Counted from the first letter of the stretch, positions 25,814 to 35,730 are shown. The stretch is 64,000 nucleotides of DNA from Nocardia veterana NBRC 100344 (GCF_000308855.1 NZ_BAGM01000126.1:33970-97969), one strand, 5' to 3'. Numbers and translations: made by a program. Notes: a model not told the origin generated them from the sequence alone.

Positions 25814-26584
25814 TCACAGCGCCGGCGAGGAGGCCTGGGCCCAGAACCGCTTGGGGATCCGTCCGGCGTGCCGGGCCAGATAGCCCGCCTGCACCGCGGC
25901 GGCCATGGCGGCCGCCATCCGCGCCGGCTGTCGTGCGCGGGTGACCGCGGTGGCCAGCAGCACGGCCGAACAACCCAACTCCATCGCGAGGGCGGCATCG
26001 CTGGCGGTGCCGATCCCCGCGTCGAGGACGACGGGAACGCCGGCCGCCTCGACGATCATCTCGATATTGTGTGGATTGCCGATCCCCAGGCCGGTGCCGA
26101 TCGGGGCGCCCAGCGGCATCACCGCCGCACAGCCGGCATCCTCCAGGCGCCGGGCCAGCACCGGGTCGTCCGTCGTGTACGGCAGCACCACGAAGCCGTC
26201 GTCCACCAATTGCTCTGCGGCGGAAACCAATTCGATGGCATCCGGCAACAGGGTGCGTTCGTCGGCGATGACCTCGAGTTTGACCCAATCGGTTTCCAGC
26301 GCATCCCGCGCCAACTGCGCGGTGAGGACCGCCTCCGCCGCGGTCCGGCAGCCGGCGGTATTGGGCAACGGCGCGATGTCGAGCCGTTTGAGCAGGTCCA
26401 GCACCCCGGTTCCACCGGCCGCATCGACGCGGCGCATGGCCACCGTGGTCAATTCGGTGCCCGACGCGACCAACGCCTCCTCCAGCACCGCGAGGTTCTC
26501 CGCGCCACCGGTACCCATGATCAGCCGGGAACCGAACTCCCGGCCGGCGATACGCAGCGGTTCCACCGCCACCGGGTCAGCCAC
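25814..26584 (-). CDS. thiG: Thiazole synthase ThiG
   Basis: TIM-barrel enzyme that condenses deoxyxylulose phosphate, dehydroglycine and ThiS thiocarboxylate to the thiazole phosphate. The 256-residue product has LIMGTGGAENLAVLEEAL, the Schiff-base Lys102 in DWVKLEVI, PLGAPIGTGLGIGNP and VPVVLDAGIGTASDAALAMELG. The GTG start at 26584 lies 8 bp inside the thiS end. Last gene of the thiO-thiS-thiG unit. Confidence 0.97.
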   Translation of the reverse strand: MADPVAVEPLRIAGREFGSRLIMGTGGAENLAVLEEALVASGTELTTVAMRRVDAAGGTGVLDLLKRLDIAPLPNTAGCRTAAEAVLTAQLARDALETDWVKLEVIADERTLLPDAIELVSAAEQLVDDGFVVLPYTTDDPVLARRLEDAGCAAVMPLGAPIGTGLGIGNPHNIEMIVEAAGVPVVLDAGIGTASDAALAMELGCSAVLLATAVTRARQPARMAAAMAAAVQAGYLARHAGRIPKRFWAQASSPAL

Positions 26585-26813
26585 CCTGCACCGCCGTCAG
26601 CACCTCGATCTCCCAGCCGCGGCCCACCGGTTCGTCCCACCGCGACTTCGGGAACAGCGCGCCGTCGACCGCCAGCGCCACACCGCGGCACGGCAGCTCC
26701 AGCCGTTCGAGCAGCTGGCGCACGGTCAGCGGCGCACGGAATTCGTGCTCGGTGCCGTTCACCGTGACACCGATCGGAATCGAGGCCGATGCGGAACTCG
26801 GTTGAGCTGTCAC
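26577..26813 (-). CDS. thiS: Sulfur carrier protein ThiS
   Basis: A 78-residue ubiquitin-fold carrier ending in the required Gly-Gly (EVLTAVQGG), which is thiocarboxylated to feed sulfur to ThiG. The GTG start at 26813 overlaps the thiO stop (GTGA). The first 12 residues (MTAQPSSASASI) are an extra low-complexity extension compared with the usual 65-70 residue proteins. Confidence 0.93.
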   Translation of the reverse strand: MTAQPSSASASIPIGVTVNGTEHEFRAPLTVRQLLERLELPCRGVALAVDGALFPKSRWDEPVGRGWEIEVLTAVQGG

Positions 26814-27916
26814 TGATTACCTCCTGATATGGGTGCGTTACCGCCGCCCGCGCCGGGGGTCGCGGTCGCGGTGAAACGTCGTGGATCGGCGGCCTTCGCC
26901 TCCGGCAACTCGTCCCCGGCCAACAGCGCCGCCACCGCGTCCACGGTGAGCGGCACCCCGAGGATGCCGTTGCGGCCGTGCCCGGTCGCGGCCACGACGC
27001 GCTCGGTCAGCCGGCCGATCAGCGGCAGGTTGTCCGGCGTGCTGGGACGGGCACCGGCGGCGGCCTCGGCCAGCTCGTATTCGCCGAGCGCCGGCCAGAT
27101 CGCCTCGGCATCGGCGATCAGATCGCGGACGCCCGCGACGGTGACCGTGGTGTCGAACCCCGCCTCGTACTGGGTGGCGCCGACCACCAGACCATCGGCA
27201 CGCGGCACGAGATAGATCGGGCGGCCGTATACGCGGGCGCGGATCACATGGCGCGGCGGCGGGGGCGTCCCCGGACGCCGACGCAACCGCAGGATTTCGC
27301 CCTTCACCGGCCGCACCGGCACATCCCACAACCGGGCGCTGGCCGAACCGGCGGCGAGCACGATCCGGTCCTGATCCAGTTCATCCACAGTGCTCACCGA
27401 TTCCGCACGGATGTGCACACCGGCCTTTTCACAGGCCGTGCGCAAGGCCTGGACCAGCAGCCGGTTGTCCACCGCCGGTTCCTCGGCGGCCAGCAAACCG
27501 GCCCGGACCGTGCGCGACACCCCGGACTCGGCGGCGCGAACCTCCGCGCGATTCAGTACCCGCATCGGATAGCCGTGGACGCCGCAGAAATCGGCGATGG
27601 TGCGCAGATCGGCGGCATCGGCACCGTCCAGCGCCAGGGTCAGGGTCCGGTCGGCGACGAAGACGTCCACCCCGGTCGCCGCCCGCAGTCCGGCGCCGAA
27701 CTCGGGCCAGCGCCGCAACGAGGCCGCACCGAATTCGAGCAGGTCGTCCTCACCCGGCCAGCCCTCCGACAGCGGTGCCAGCATCCCGCCGGCCACCCAG
27801 GACGCACCCGAGCCCACCGCCGGATCGATGATCGTCACCGACCAGCCCTGCTCGGCGGCACGCCAGGCCACCGCCAGGCCGACGACTCCCCCACCCACGA
27901 CGGCCAGACTTCGCAT
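26810..27916 (-). CDS. thiO: Glycine oxidase ThiO
   Basis: FAD-dependent oxidase that makes dehydroglycine for ThiG. The 368-residue product opens with the dinucleotide-binding VVGGGVVGLAVAWRAAEQG, has GASWVAGGMLAPLSE, PVKGEILRLR, YLVPRADGLVVGATQYEAGF and the C-terminal AATGHGRNGILGVPLT. The ATG at 27916 has GAGGTGGAG upstream; the frame open to 28000 is not homologous. First gene of thiOSG, divergent from thiE. No TPP aptamer is visible in the 143-bp divergent region. Confidence 0.95.
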   Translation of the reverse strand: MRSLAVVGGGVVGLAVAWRAAEQGWSVTIIDPAVGSGASWVAGGMLAPLSEGWPGEDDLLEFGAASLRRWPEFGAGLRAATGVDVFVADRTLTLALDGADAADLRTIADFCGVHGYPMRVLNRAEVRAAESGVSRTVRAGLLAAEEPAVDNRLLVQALRTACEKAGVHIRAESVSTVDELDQDRIVLAAGSASARLWDVPVRPVKGEILRLRRRPGTPPPPRHVIRARVYGRPIYLVPRADGLVVGATQYEAGFDTTVTVAGVRDLIADAEAIWPALGEYELAEAAAGARPSTPDNLPLIGRLTERVVAATGHGRNGILGVPLTVDAVAALLAGDELPEAKAADPRRFTATATPGAGGGNAPISGGNQ

Positions 27917-28046
27917 CACTCCACCTCGCTCGGTCCCGGATCCGCAGGTACCGCCTTCGATACCGCCACGCCCGGGGCGGCGTTCCCGCGCGGCCGCCAT
28001 CGCTGCGGGAATGCCCTCATGTTTCGCCTCTCCACGGTAGCGCGGC

Positions 28047-28059
28047 TACGGTCGAGGGC
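28047..28059 (+). promoter_or_regulatory. Leaderless-type promoter of thiE
   Basis: TACGGT at 28047-28052 lies 13 nt before the GTG start at 28060; no Shine-Dalgarno at normal spacing. Confidence 0.45.
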
Positions 28060-28764
28060 GTGCAACCGTCCCATCCGCAACGTCCGATCGCACCGCGCGA
28101 ACGCCTGGCGTCGGCCCGGCTCTACCTGTGCACCGACGCCCGGCGGGATACCGGCGATCTGGCCGCATTCGCCGAGGCGGCGCTGTCCGGCGGTGTCGAC
28201 ATCATTCAGCTTCGTGACAAGGGTTCGGCCGGGGAGGCGAAGTTCGGGCCGCTGGAAGCGGGTGCCGAACTCGGCGCGCTGGCGGAACTGAAGGCCGCCG
28301 CGCGCCGGCACGGCGCCCTGGTCGCGGTCAACGATCGGGCCGATATCGCGCTGGCCGCCGGCGCCGACGTGCTGCATCTGGGCCAGGGCGATCTGCCGCC
28401 CTGGTACGCGCGGCGGATCGTCGGGCCCGATGTGGTGATCGGCCGCTCCACCCACAATCGCAATCAGGCGGGGCTGGCGATCGTCGACGAGAACATCGAC
28501 TACTTCTGCACCGGACCGGTGTGGAGTACACCGACCAAACCGGGCCGCACGGCCGCGGGTATCGACCTGGTCCGCTCGACCGCGGATTCTCATCCGACCC
28601 GGCCCTGGTTCGCGATCGGCGGGATCGACAGCGAACGCCTGCCCGAGGTGCTCGCTGCGGGAGCGACCCGGGTCGTGGTGGTCCGCGCGATCACCGCGGC
28701 GCGCGATCCCCAGGCCGCTGCCCGGGAACTGAAACAGCGACTGCTGGAGAACGCCGCGAACTGA
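28060..28764 (+). CDS. thiE: Thiamine-phosphate synthase ThiE
   Basis: Joins HMP-PP and thiazole phosphate into thiamine phosphate. The 234-residue TIM barrel has VDIIQLRDKG, ALVAVNDRADIALAAGADVLHLGQGDLP, GRSTHN, FCTGPVWSTPTKPGR and AIGGIDSERLPEVLAAGATRVVVVRAI, all family signatures. It is divergent from thiOSG and convergent with the mutT3-like gene, the same arrangement as in M. tuberculosis. Confidence 0.96.
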   Translation: MQPSHPQRPIAPRERLASARLYLCTDARRDTGDLAAFAEAALSGGVDIIQLRDKGSAGEAKFGPLEAGAELGALAELKAAARRHGALVAVNDRADIALAAGADVLHLGQGDLPPWYARRIVGPDVVIGRSTHNRNQAGLAIVDENIDYFCTGPVWSTPTKPGRTAAGIDLVRSTADSHPTRPWFAIGGIDSERLPEVLAAGATRVVVVRAITAARDPQAAARELKQRLLENAAN

Positions 28765-28819
28765 GCGCGGCGATCCATCCGGCCGGAGAGACGATATGAC
28801 GAGCAGGACCGATCGACGG

Positions 28820-29482
28820 TCAGCTCAGCACTTGATCCAAGGTCAGCACCAGCAGGCTGTCGTCGGCCTCGACATCCTTGTCGTACCGGCTGATTCGCGC
28901 GGTCGGCGCGGCCGCCGACAGCGCGTCCAGCCAGACGAAACCGCGATCGGCCAGGTCGACCGTGCGCGGCAGTACCGCGGCGACCGCGGCGGCCTCGGCG
29001 ATCCCGTCCAGATCGACGCGCGCCGGCACCGCCCGCAGGGCGGGCCAGGCGGCCGCGAAACCGGGGTGCAGCGGGCGGTCGTCGACCTCCTCCTCGGGAA
29101 CCCACGCCAGCGCGGCGCTTTCCCGATTCGCGGTGGTCGGCAAGGTTTCGGACACATCGGCGACGACCGTCGTGTAGGTCCAGCCGCTGGCCGCGGTACT
29201 GGTCACCCGGCTGCCGCGCACGCGGACCGCGTCCGGGGCAATTCCGGCTTCTTCCTGCGCCTCTCGCACGGCGGCGTGCACGCTGGTCTCATGACTGTCA
29301 CGCGCGCCGCCGGGCAGCGCCCAGGTTCCGCCCTGGTGGCTCCACGGCGCCCGATGCTGCAACAGCACCAACGCGCCGCCGCCCTGTCGCGGCGCGCGCA
29401 GCAGCAGGCCCGCGGCCCCGAACAATCCCCACTGCCGCGTCCCATCGGGGCTTTCCAAGAACCCGTCTCCGTCACCGCGCAT
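28820..29482 (-). CDS. mutT3: Nudix hydrolase, MutT3-like
   Basis: A 220-residue Nudix protein with the box GGARDSHETSVHAAVREAQE-EAG (G-x5-E-x7-REx2EE-x-G) following GGTWALPGG. The family cleaves nucleoside diphosphate derivatives, possibly oxidised dGTP in sanitation, but the substrate here is unproven. The C-terminal 80 residues (VDLADRGFVWLDALSA) are an added domain shared with mycobacterial MutT3. The ATG at 29482 (MRGDGDGF) was preferred to the GTG at 29503 by homology. It converges on thiE (55 bp). Confidence 0.88.
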   Translation of the reverse strand: MRGDGDGFLESPDGTRQWGLFGAAGLLLRAPRQGGGALVLLQHRAPWSHQGGTWALPGGARDSHETSVHAAVREAQEEAGIAPDAVRVRGSRVTSTAASGWTYTTVVADVSETLPTTANRESAALAWVPEEEVDDRPLHPGFAAAWPALRAVPARVDLDGIAEAAAVAAVLPRTVDLADRGFVWLDALSAAAPTARISRYDKDVEADDSLLVLTLDQVLS

Positions 29483-29645
29483 GCTCCGCCTCGTCCACTC
29501 CACGTCGATGTCCCGTTACCCACCGACTGCTCGGTACCCGCGTCGTGATCGACCCGATCGCGATCGACACATATCCGGCGGTACCGGTACGACCACAATA
29601 AGCTCAGTCCGCACACTGCAACCCGGCGATCGAACGGAGGTGGAC

Positions 29646-30995
29646 ATGGCTCGAATCGGGCGCGCCCAGCTCGACGAGCTGTCCCCGCGCGCCGCGGCCG
29701 CCGCCGTTCGCAGCCGGCTCGACGCAACCGAGGTCCGCGCCTTCGCGCGCTCCTCCCCGGCCCGGCTGATCGCGCTCGGCCTGCTCCTGCTCGGTCTGTG
29801 CCTGCTCGCCGGAGCGGTGACCTCCGGCGAGGTCGGTCATCGCCAGCACGCCCTGGACTATCTGCTCGACGAGGCGGAGCCGGACGCCAATTCCGCGCAG
29901 CACCTGTACACCTCGCTGTCGGTGGCCGACGCCGCCGCCGGTACCGCCTTCATCTCCGGCGGGCTGGAACCCAAGCCGGTGCGCGACCGCTACGACCAGG
30001 CGATCGGCGAGGCCGCGGCGGAACTGGTCGCCCAATCCGACAGCACCGCGACGTCCGCGGCGTCGGCGCCCGACGCCGACACCCGGCTCCGCACCGGCGT
30101 CGCCACCCAACTCCCGGTCTACAGCGGATTGATCGAAACCGCCCGTGCGAACAATCGGGAGGGACATCCGGTCGGCGCCGCCTACCTCAGCGAGGCGTCG
30201 AATCTGATGCAGACCACCATGCTGCCGAAGGCGCAGGAGCTGCAGGAACATCGCTCCGCCGCGATCGCCGCGACGCAGCGCGAGCATGTGCGTCCGCCCT
30301 GGGCGGCGATCGCGCTGCCGGTCCTGGCGCTGGCCGCACTGGTGGCGGCCCAGTTCTATCTGGCTCGGCGCTGGCATCGGGTGCTCAATCCCGGACTGCT
30401 GGCCGCCTCGGGTGTGCTGCTGATCCTGTTGGCCTGGACCGTGATCGCCGGCTCGGTCTCGGCCATCTCGACCACCTCGGGCCGCGACGACGGGGCGGTG
30501 CCCGGCGCGGAACTGACCGAGAGCCGCATCCTCGCCCAGCAGGCCCGCGCCGCGGAGACGCTGAAACTGGTGCGCCGCGACGCCAGCGGCGACTACGATC
30601 ACACCTTCGATACCGCCACCACACGGCTGGACCGCCTGCTCAGCGAATATCCCGGCAGCGCACCGGGTTCCGATGAGGTGCGCAATGCCCATGCGGCACT
30701 GGGTCGTTGGCGCTCGGCACATCAGCGGATGAACGAGGCGCTGGGCCGCGGCGATTTCCCGGCGGCCTCGGCGGTGGCGATCGGCCCGGATCCGGCCCAG
30801 GCCAGCGCCGCGGTCGACACCTTGGACGGCGCCCTCGCCGCCGGCATCGACAGCACGCGAAACACCTTGCGCGGCAACATCTCCGATGCCGCGCGCGCCT
30901 TGGATTTCCTGGCGCCCGGCGCGCTCACGCTGGCCGCGCTCGCCGCGGTGGCGGTGGTGGCGGGTCTGTGGCCACGCCTGCGGGAGTACCGATGA
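29646..30995 (+). CDS. glnX: Membrane protein GlnX of the PknG signalling system
   Basis: A 449-residue protein with four membrane helices: about 41-60, 222-242, 250-275 and 420-440. Two large segments between helices 1-2 and 3-4 are polar, Ala-rich and helical and should lie outside. Homologues (M. tuberculosis Rv0412c, C. glutamicum GlnX) transmit the amino-acid signal sensed by GlnH to the kinase PknG. The ATG at 29646 is preceded by GGAGGTGG; the open frame to 29481 is not homologous. First gene of glnX-glnH-pknG; spacing to glnH is 12 bp. Confidence 0.87.
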   Translation: MARIGRAQLDELSPRAAAAAVRSRLDATEVRAFARSSPARLIALGLLLLGLCLLAGAVTSGEVGHRQHALDYLLDEAEPDANSAQHLYTSLSVADAAAGTAFISGGLEPKPVRDRYDQAIGEAAAELVAQSDSTATSAASAPDADTRLRTGVATQLPVYSGLIETARANNREGHPVGAAYLSEASNLMQTTMLPKAQELQEHRSAAIAATQREHVRPPWAAIALPVLALAALVAAQFYLARRWHRVLNPGLLAASGVLLILLAWTVIAGSVSAISTTSGRDDGAVPGAELTESRILAQQARAAETLKLVRRDASGDYDHTFDTATTRLDRLLSEYPGSAPGSDEVRNAHAALGRWRSAHQRMNEALGRGDFPAASAVAIGPDPAQASAAVDTLDGALAAGIDSTRNTLRGNISDAARALDFLAPGALTLAALAAVAVVAGLWPRLREYR

Positions 30996-31007
30996 GGGGG
31001 AGCACCG

Positions 31008-31982
31008 ATGCGAGCTAGGCGCGTCGCAGTACTGATCTTGGCGGCATCGGCACTGCTGGCCGGCGGCTGCGGGGACCGGCCCGCCACTCCACGGCCGGGC
31101 GGCGGCGGCGATTACACCGAACCACCGTTGCCCGCGAATGCCGTTGTCGCCCAGCCGAAATCGGCACCCGCACCGGAAGCCGAACCGCAGTGCGGAAACC
31201 CCACGGCCAGTCTGCGGCCGGCCGGCGGCGACCGCGGTCCCAACGTCGATGCCGTCCGCGCCCGCGGCCGGCTGCTGGTCGGCCTCGATCCGGGCAGCAA
31301 TCTGTTCTCCTTCCGCGACCCGATCAGCGGCACCCTCGCCGGCTTCGACGTCGATATCGCCACCGAGATCGCGCGCGATCTGTTCGGTGACCCGCGCCGC
31401 ATCGAATACCGCATCCTCGGATCGGCGGATCGCGAACGGGCACTGCAGGATCGCACCGTCGACGTCGTGGTCAAAACCATGACCATCACCTGCGATCGAC
31501 GCCGCCAGGTGGACTTCTCCACCGCCTACCTGATGTCACATCAGCGGGTGCTGGCGGTGAAGGGCTCGGGCATCACGGGCATGGCGGATCTGGCGGGTAA
31601 GCGCGTCTGCGCGGTGGGCGGCACCACCTCGCTCGACCGGATCCGCCACATCCAACCGGCCGCCTCGATCATGACCGTACCCACCTGGGCGGACTGCCTG
31701 GTGGTGCTGCAGCAACGCCAGGTCGACGCGGTCAGCACCGACGACGCCCTCCTGGCGGGCCTGGCGGCCCAGGACCCCTATGCCGAGGTCGTCGGCGCCG
31801 ACCTGAGCGACGAGCCCTACGGTGTCGGCGTGCCGAAGGGTAACGACGACATGGTGCGATTCGTCAACGCCACCCTGCAGCGATTGCGCACCGACGGCAC
31901 CTGGGATCGGCTGTATCAGCACTGGCTCGCGCCCGCGCTGGGACCCGCGGCGGGACCACCGGAACCGACATATCGGGACTGA
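31008..31982 (+). CDS. glnH: Glutamate/amino-acid-binding lipoprotein GlnH
   Basis: A 324-residue periplasmic-binding-protein-fold lipoprotein. The signal peptide VAVLILAASALLAGGC ends in lipobox LAGG-C. The solute-binding domain starts about residue 75 (GRLLVGLDPGSNLFSFRD, LAGFDVDIATEIARDLFG) and includes VDVVVKTMTITCDRRRQVDFS. In related species it binds Asp/Glu and signals through GlnX rather than serving import; no ABC permease lies nearby here, which agrees. It ends 3 bp before pknG. Confidence 0.93.
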   Translation: MRARRVAVLILAASALLAGGCGDRPATPRPGGGGDYTEPPLPANAVVAQPKSAPAPEAEPQCGNPTASLRPAGGDRGPNVDAVRARGRLLVGLDPGSNLFSFRDPISGTLAGFDVDIATEIARDLFGDPRRIEYRILGSADRERALQDRTVDVVVKTMTITCDRRRQVDFSTAYLMSHQRVLAVKGSGITGMADLAGKRVCAVGGTTSLDRIRHIQPAASIMTVPTWADCLVVLQQRQVDAVSTDDALLAGLAAQDPYAEVVGADLSDEPYGVGVPKGNDDMVRFVNATLQRLRTDGTWDRLYQHWLAPALGPAAGPPEPTYRD

Positions 31983-31985
31983 CCG

Positions 31986-34418
31986 ATGTCCGAACGCCAG
32001 GACTCCCCCGAATTCGACTATCCGCCGACAGCGCTCACGCCGGGGCCGCATACCGGCGAGGAGCCGACCCGGCCGCAGCACCGGCCCGCTCCGGAGCCGC
32101 CGGGCACCGCGCGAGCGCACACCGCCCCGGCCGCCACCGCATTCGAGGGGCCCGGCACCGCCGCCGCGCCGATGGACACCGAACCGAGCCGCCCCACCGG
32201 GCGCAGCGGTCGCACGGTCCGCACCCGGCCCACGGTGCGCCGCCTGGGCGCCGGCCTGGTACCGATCCCCGCGGTGCCGCCGGTCGATCCGATGGTGGCG
32301 GTCCTGCCCGATCCGCAGGTGGCCGAGGGGCGGCGCTTCTGCTGGCGCTGCGGCCGGCCGGTCGGGCGCACCACACCCAGCCGTCCCGCGTCCGCGGTCG
32401 GCACGTGCGAAAACTGCGGCGCGCCTTACGATTTCCGCCCCTACCTGCGCCCCGGCGATCGAGTCGCCGGACAGTACGAGATCCAGGGCTGCATCGCCCA
32501 CGGTGGGCTGGGGTGGATCTATCTGGCGATCGACCGCAATGTGAGCGATCGCTGGGTGGTGTTGAAGGGGTTGCTGCACGGCGGCGACGCCGAGGCTCAG
32601 GCGGTGGCGGTCGCCGAACGGCAGTATCTGGCCGAATTGGCCCACCCGAGCATCGTCAAGATCCACAACTTCGTCGAACATCCCGGCCCGGACGGCACTC
32701 CGATCGGCTACATCGTGATGGAGTACGTCGGCGGCCGGTCCCTGCGGGATCTGCTCGATGCTCATCCGCGCCCGGAGCGCATGCCGGTGCCCGAGGCCAT
32801 CGCCTACCTTCTCGAGATCCTGCCGGCGCTGGAGTATCTGCATTCGCTGGATCTGGCCTACAACGATCTCAAGCCAGACAACATCATGGTGACCGAGGAC
32901 CGGGTGGTCCTGATCGACCTGGGCGCCACCGCACCGTTCGACTCCTACGGGAACCTGTACGGCACCAAGGGTTTCCAGGCTCCCGAGATCGCCGCCACGG
33001 GTCCGACCGCGGCCACCGACATCTACACGGTCGGCCGGACCCTGGCCGTGCTCACGCTGAACATGCCGATGTCGGCCGGGCGCTACGTCGACGGCCTGCC
33101 GGACCCCGACGCCGAACCGATCCTGGCCCGGCACGAATTCCTGCATCGGCTGCTGCTGACCGCGACCGATCCCGATCCGGACCGCCGCTTCCCGTCCGCG
33201 CGGCTGATGACCACCCAGCTCGCGGGCGTCCTGCGCGAAATCCTGGCCGCCGAGACCGGTACCGAACATCCGCAGCTGTCGACCCTGTTCAGTCCGCCGC
33301 GTACCAGCTTCGGCACCGAGGAGCTGATCGGGCAGACCGACGTCTACGCCGACGGCATCGTGCGCAGCCGGGACCTCGACGCCGGTGCGATCGCCGCCGC
33401 CCTGCCGGTCCCGCTGCTCGACCCGGCGGACCCGTCGGCGCCGCTGCTCGCCGGCACCGTCCATCCCGAACCCGACCACGCCCTCGACGCGGTCCGCACC
33501 GCACGTCGCCGGGCCGAGACCGCGCCCGGCGGCGTACCCGACGGATTCGCCACCGAATGCGCCTTCGCCGAGGTACGCATCCACCTCGACCTCGGCGATC
33601 CGGCAGCGGCCCGCGCCCTGCTGGACCGGATGGGTGAACGGGACTGGCGCACCGACTGGTTCGGCGGCCTGATCGCCCTGCGGGAACACGAGTACGAACG
33701 CGCCTACGACTGTTTCGACGCGGTGCTGGGCGCCCTGCCCGGCGAGATCGCGCCGAAGCTCGCCCTCGCCGCGACGGCGGAACTCGTTCTGCAGCACTGG
33801 GATTCGCCTGATCCGGAGCAATGGCGGCGGTGCGCCGAGAAGTTCTACAGCACCGTATGGCGGACCGACCGCGGCGTGGTGAGCGCCGCCTTCGGATTGG
33901 CCCGGCAGCTGGCGGCGGGCGGACGTGTGACGGCGGCGGTCGCGGCACTCGACGAAGTCCCGGCGGCTTCCCGGCACTACACCGAGGCCCGCCTGACCGC
34001 CGTGCTCCTGTTGCTCACCGTCGAGCCGGAACGACCCGGCGATGGTTCCGGCCGATCCGGCGGCCACGACTCGCACCCGCCGACCACGGCCGATTCGCCC
34101 GGGCCGGGCGAGGGCCACGGTCTCCAGGAATCGACACTGCAGGTCGCGGCCGCCCGGCTCGCGGCCCTTCCCGCGGCCGAGCACCGGGTCGCCCAGCTCC
34201 GGGTGCTGGTCTGGGGAACCGCGCTGGCCTGGTTGCAGGCCGGGAACCGCCCGCGCGACCCGGGGGCCACCCTGCTCGGTCAGCCGTTCACCGAACGCGG
34301 GTTGCGCCGGGGTATCGAGTCCGGGCTACGAGGTCTCGCCCGCACCGCGCCCGGCCGCACCCACCGGTACGCGCTGGTGGATCTGGCGAATGCGATCCGG
34401 GCCAAGAGCTGGTTCTGA
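31986..34418 (+). CDS. pknG: Serine/threonine protein kinase PknG
   Basis: A soluble 810-residue kinase. Residues 1-110 are disordered and Thr/Pro-rich (autophosphorylation sites expected); a rubredoxin-like redox module uses C119/C122 and C141/C144; the kinase domain (about 160-420) has GGLGWIYLA, Lys194 in VVLKGLL, catalytic Asp294 in YNDLKPDN and LIDLGA (Asp311); a TPR domain follows (about 480-800). PknG phosphorylates the FHA protein GarA/OdhI and so relieves inhibition of 2-oxoglutarate dehydrogenase and glutamate metabolism. It is about 60 residues longer than the M. tuberculosis protein, mostly in the N-terminal tail and a Gly/Ser insertion near residue 690. Last gene of the operon. 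Confidence 0.97.
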   Translation: MSERQDSPEFDYPPTALTPGPHTGEEPTRPQHRPAPEPPGTARAHTAPAATAFEGPGTAAAPMDTEPSRPTGRSGRTVRTRPTVRRLGAGLVPIPAVPPVDPMVAVLPDPQVAEGRRFCWRCGRPVGRTTPSRPASAVGTCENCGAPYDFRPYLRPGDRVAGQYEIQGCIAHGGLGWIYLAIDRNVSDRWVVLKGLLHGGDAEAQAVAVAERQYLAELAHPSIVKIHNFVEHPGPDGTPIGYIVMEYVGGRSLRDLLDAHPRPERMPVPEAIAYLLEILPALEYLHSLDLAYNDLKPDNIMVTEDRVVLIDLGATAPFDSYGNLYGTKGFQAPEIAATGPTAATDIYTVGRTLAVLTLNMPMSAGRYVDGLPDPDAEPILARHEFLHRLLLTATDPDPDRRFPSARLMTTQLAGVLREILAAETGTEHPQLSTLFSPPRTSFGTEELIGQTDVYADGIVRSRDLDAGAIAAALPVPLLDPADPSAPLLAGTVHPEPDHALDAVRTARRRAETAPGGVPDGFATECAFAEVRIHLDLGDPAAARALLDRMGERDWRTDWFGGLIALREHEYERAYDCFDAVLGALPGEIAPKLALAATAELVLQHWDSPDPEQWRRCAEKFYSTVWRTDRGVVSAAFGLARQLAAGGRVTAAVAALDEVPAASRHYTEARLTAVLLLLTVEPERPGDGSGRSGGHDSHPPTTADSPGPGEGHGLQESTLQVAAARLAALPAAEHRVAQLRVLVWGTALAWLQAGNRPRDPGATLLGQPFTERGLRRGIESGLRGLARTAPGRTHRYALVDLANAIRAKSWF

Positions 34419-34475
34419 CCACAGCGGGTCTCGACGCCGGCCGATGTCGACGACGACGCCGGGCGGTCTCTCCGC

Positions 34476-35672
34476 TCAGCTCACCAGTGCGGCCGCCGCG
34501 CGCGCGATCGCCAACTCCTCGTCGGTCGGCACCACGAACACGGTGACCTCCGAGTCCGGGGGCGAAATACGGCGAGCCGCTCGGTCCTTGGCGTTGTTGG
34601 CGACCGGATCGACCGCGATGCCGAAACGCTGCAGGCCGGCCAGGGCATCGGCGCGCACCTGCGCGTTGTTCTCGCCCACACCCGCGGTGAAGGTGATCGC
34701 GTCGACCCGGCCCAGCTCCACCAGATATGCGCCGATATAGCGACGCAGCCGATGCACGTACACGTCGTAGGCGAGGCGCGCCGCCGCGTCACCGGTGTCG
34801 ATCAGCCCGAACAGCGCGCGGAAATCGTTGACCCCCGACAGCCCCTTGATCCCGGAGCGCCGGTTGAGCAGTTCGTCGATCCCGTCGATATCGAGTCCCG
34901 CGGTGCGCGCCAGATGCAGCAGGATGCCCGGATCGAGATCGCCCGAGCGAGTACCCATTACGAGCCCCTCGAGCGGGGTGAGTCCCATGCTGGTATCCAC
35001 CGCCCGGCCGCCGCGGATCGCCGACGCCGAGGCGCCGTTGCCCAGGTGCAGCACGATCTGGTTGTGTGCCGCCGGATCGCCGCCGAGCAGCTCCGACACC
35101 CGGCCGGATACGTATTCGTGCGAGGTGCCGTGGAAGCCGTAGCGCCGGACCCCGTGCGCCGCGGCGATATCCGCGTCGATCGCGTAGGTCTTCGCGGCAT
35201 CGGGCAGGCCGTGGAAGAACGCGGTGTCGAAGACCGCGACCTGCGGGACATCAGGCAGCAACTCACGCGCGGAACGGATTCCGGTGACATTGGCGGGGTT
35301 GTGCAGCGGCGCGAGAGTGGACAGCTTGTCGATCGACTCGACCACCGCATCCGTGATCAGCGTCGGTTCGTAGAAGATTTCGCCGCCGTGCACCACCCGG
35401 TGGCCGACCGCCGACAGTTCCGATGCGGTCAAATCGTGCCCGGTCTGTGCCAACAGGTCGAAAACCACCCGCAGCCCGGCGGCATGGTCGGCGATCGGTC
35501 CGGTGTGCTCGAATCGGTCTCCGTCACTGTGATATTCGACCGTCACCTCCCCCTCCGCCACCGGTTCACCGATCCGCGACACCAGTCCCGAAGCCGCGAC
35601 CCGCGCCGAAACCGGATCCAGCAGTTGGTATTTGATCGACGAGGACCCCGAGTTGATCACCAATACCTGCAT
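34476..35672 (-). CDS. ackA: Acetate kinase
   Basis: Converts acetyl phosphate and ADP to acetate and ATP, or the reverse. The 398-residue product has VLVINSGSSSIKYQLLD, GHRVVHGG, FDTAFFH, YGFHGTSHEYV, LHLGNGASASAI and FTAGVGENNAQVR, the full set of family motifs. It follows pta by 58 bp on the same strand, and converges on pknG. Confidence 0.97.
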   Translation of the reverse strand: MQVLVINSGSSSIKYQLLDPVSARVAASGLVSRIGEPVAEGEVTVEYHSDGDRFEHTGPIADHAAGLRVVFDLLAQTGHDLTASELSAVGHRVVHGGEIFYEPTLITDAVVESIDKLSTLAPLHNPANVTGIRSARELLPDVPQVAVFDTAFFHGLPDAAKTYAIDADIAAAHGVRRYGFHGTSHEYVSGRVSELLGGDPAAHNQIVLHLGNGASASAIRGGRAVDTSMGLTPLEGLVMGTRSGDLDPGILLHLARTAGLDIDGIDELLNRRSGIKGLSGVNDFRALFGLIDTGDAAARLAYDVYVHRLRRYIGAYLVELGRVDAITFTAGVGENNAQVRADALAGLQRFGIAVDPVANNAKDRAARRISPPDSEVTVFVVPTDEELAIARAAAALVS

Positions 35673-35730
35673 CAGACCTGCCCCTCGTGTGTCGTGCGGG
35701 ACGCCCGCACCCGGCCGGCACCGCGAATGC

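Noticed and set aside
27917..28059. Possible second TPP riboswitch upstream of thiO or thiE
   Set aside because: Neither strand contains the CUGAGA or ACCUGA/GGGUAAU blocks; length is marginal.
31536..34184. 882-residue minus-strand frame over glnH-pknG
   Set aside because: Antisense to PknG, whose kinase and rubredoxin motifs are unmistakable.
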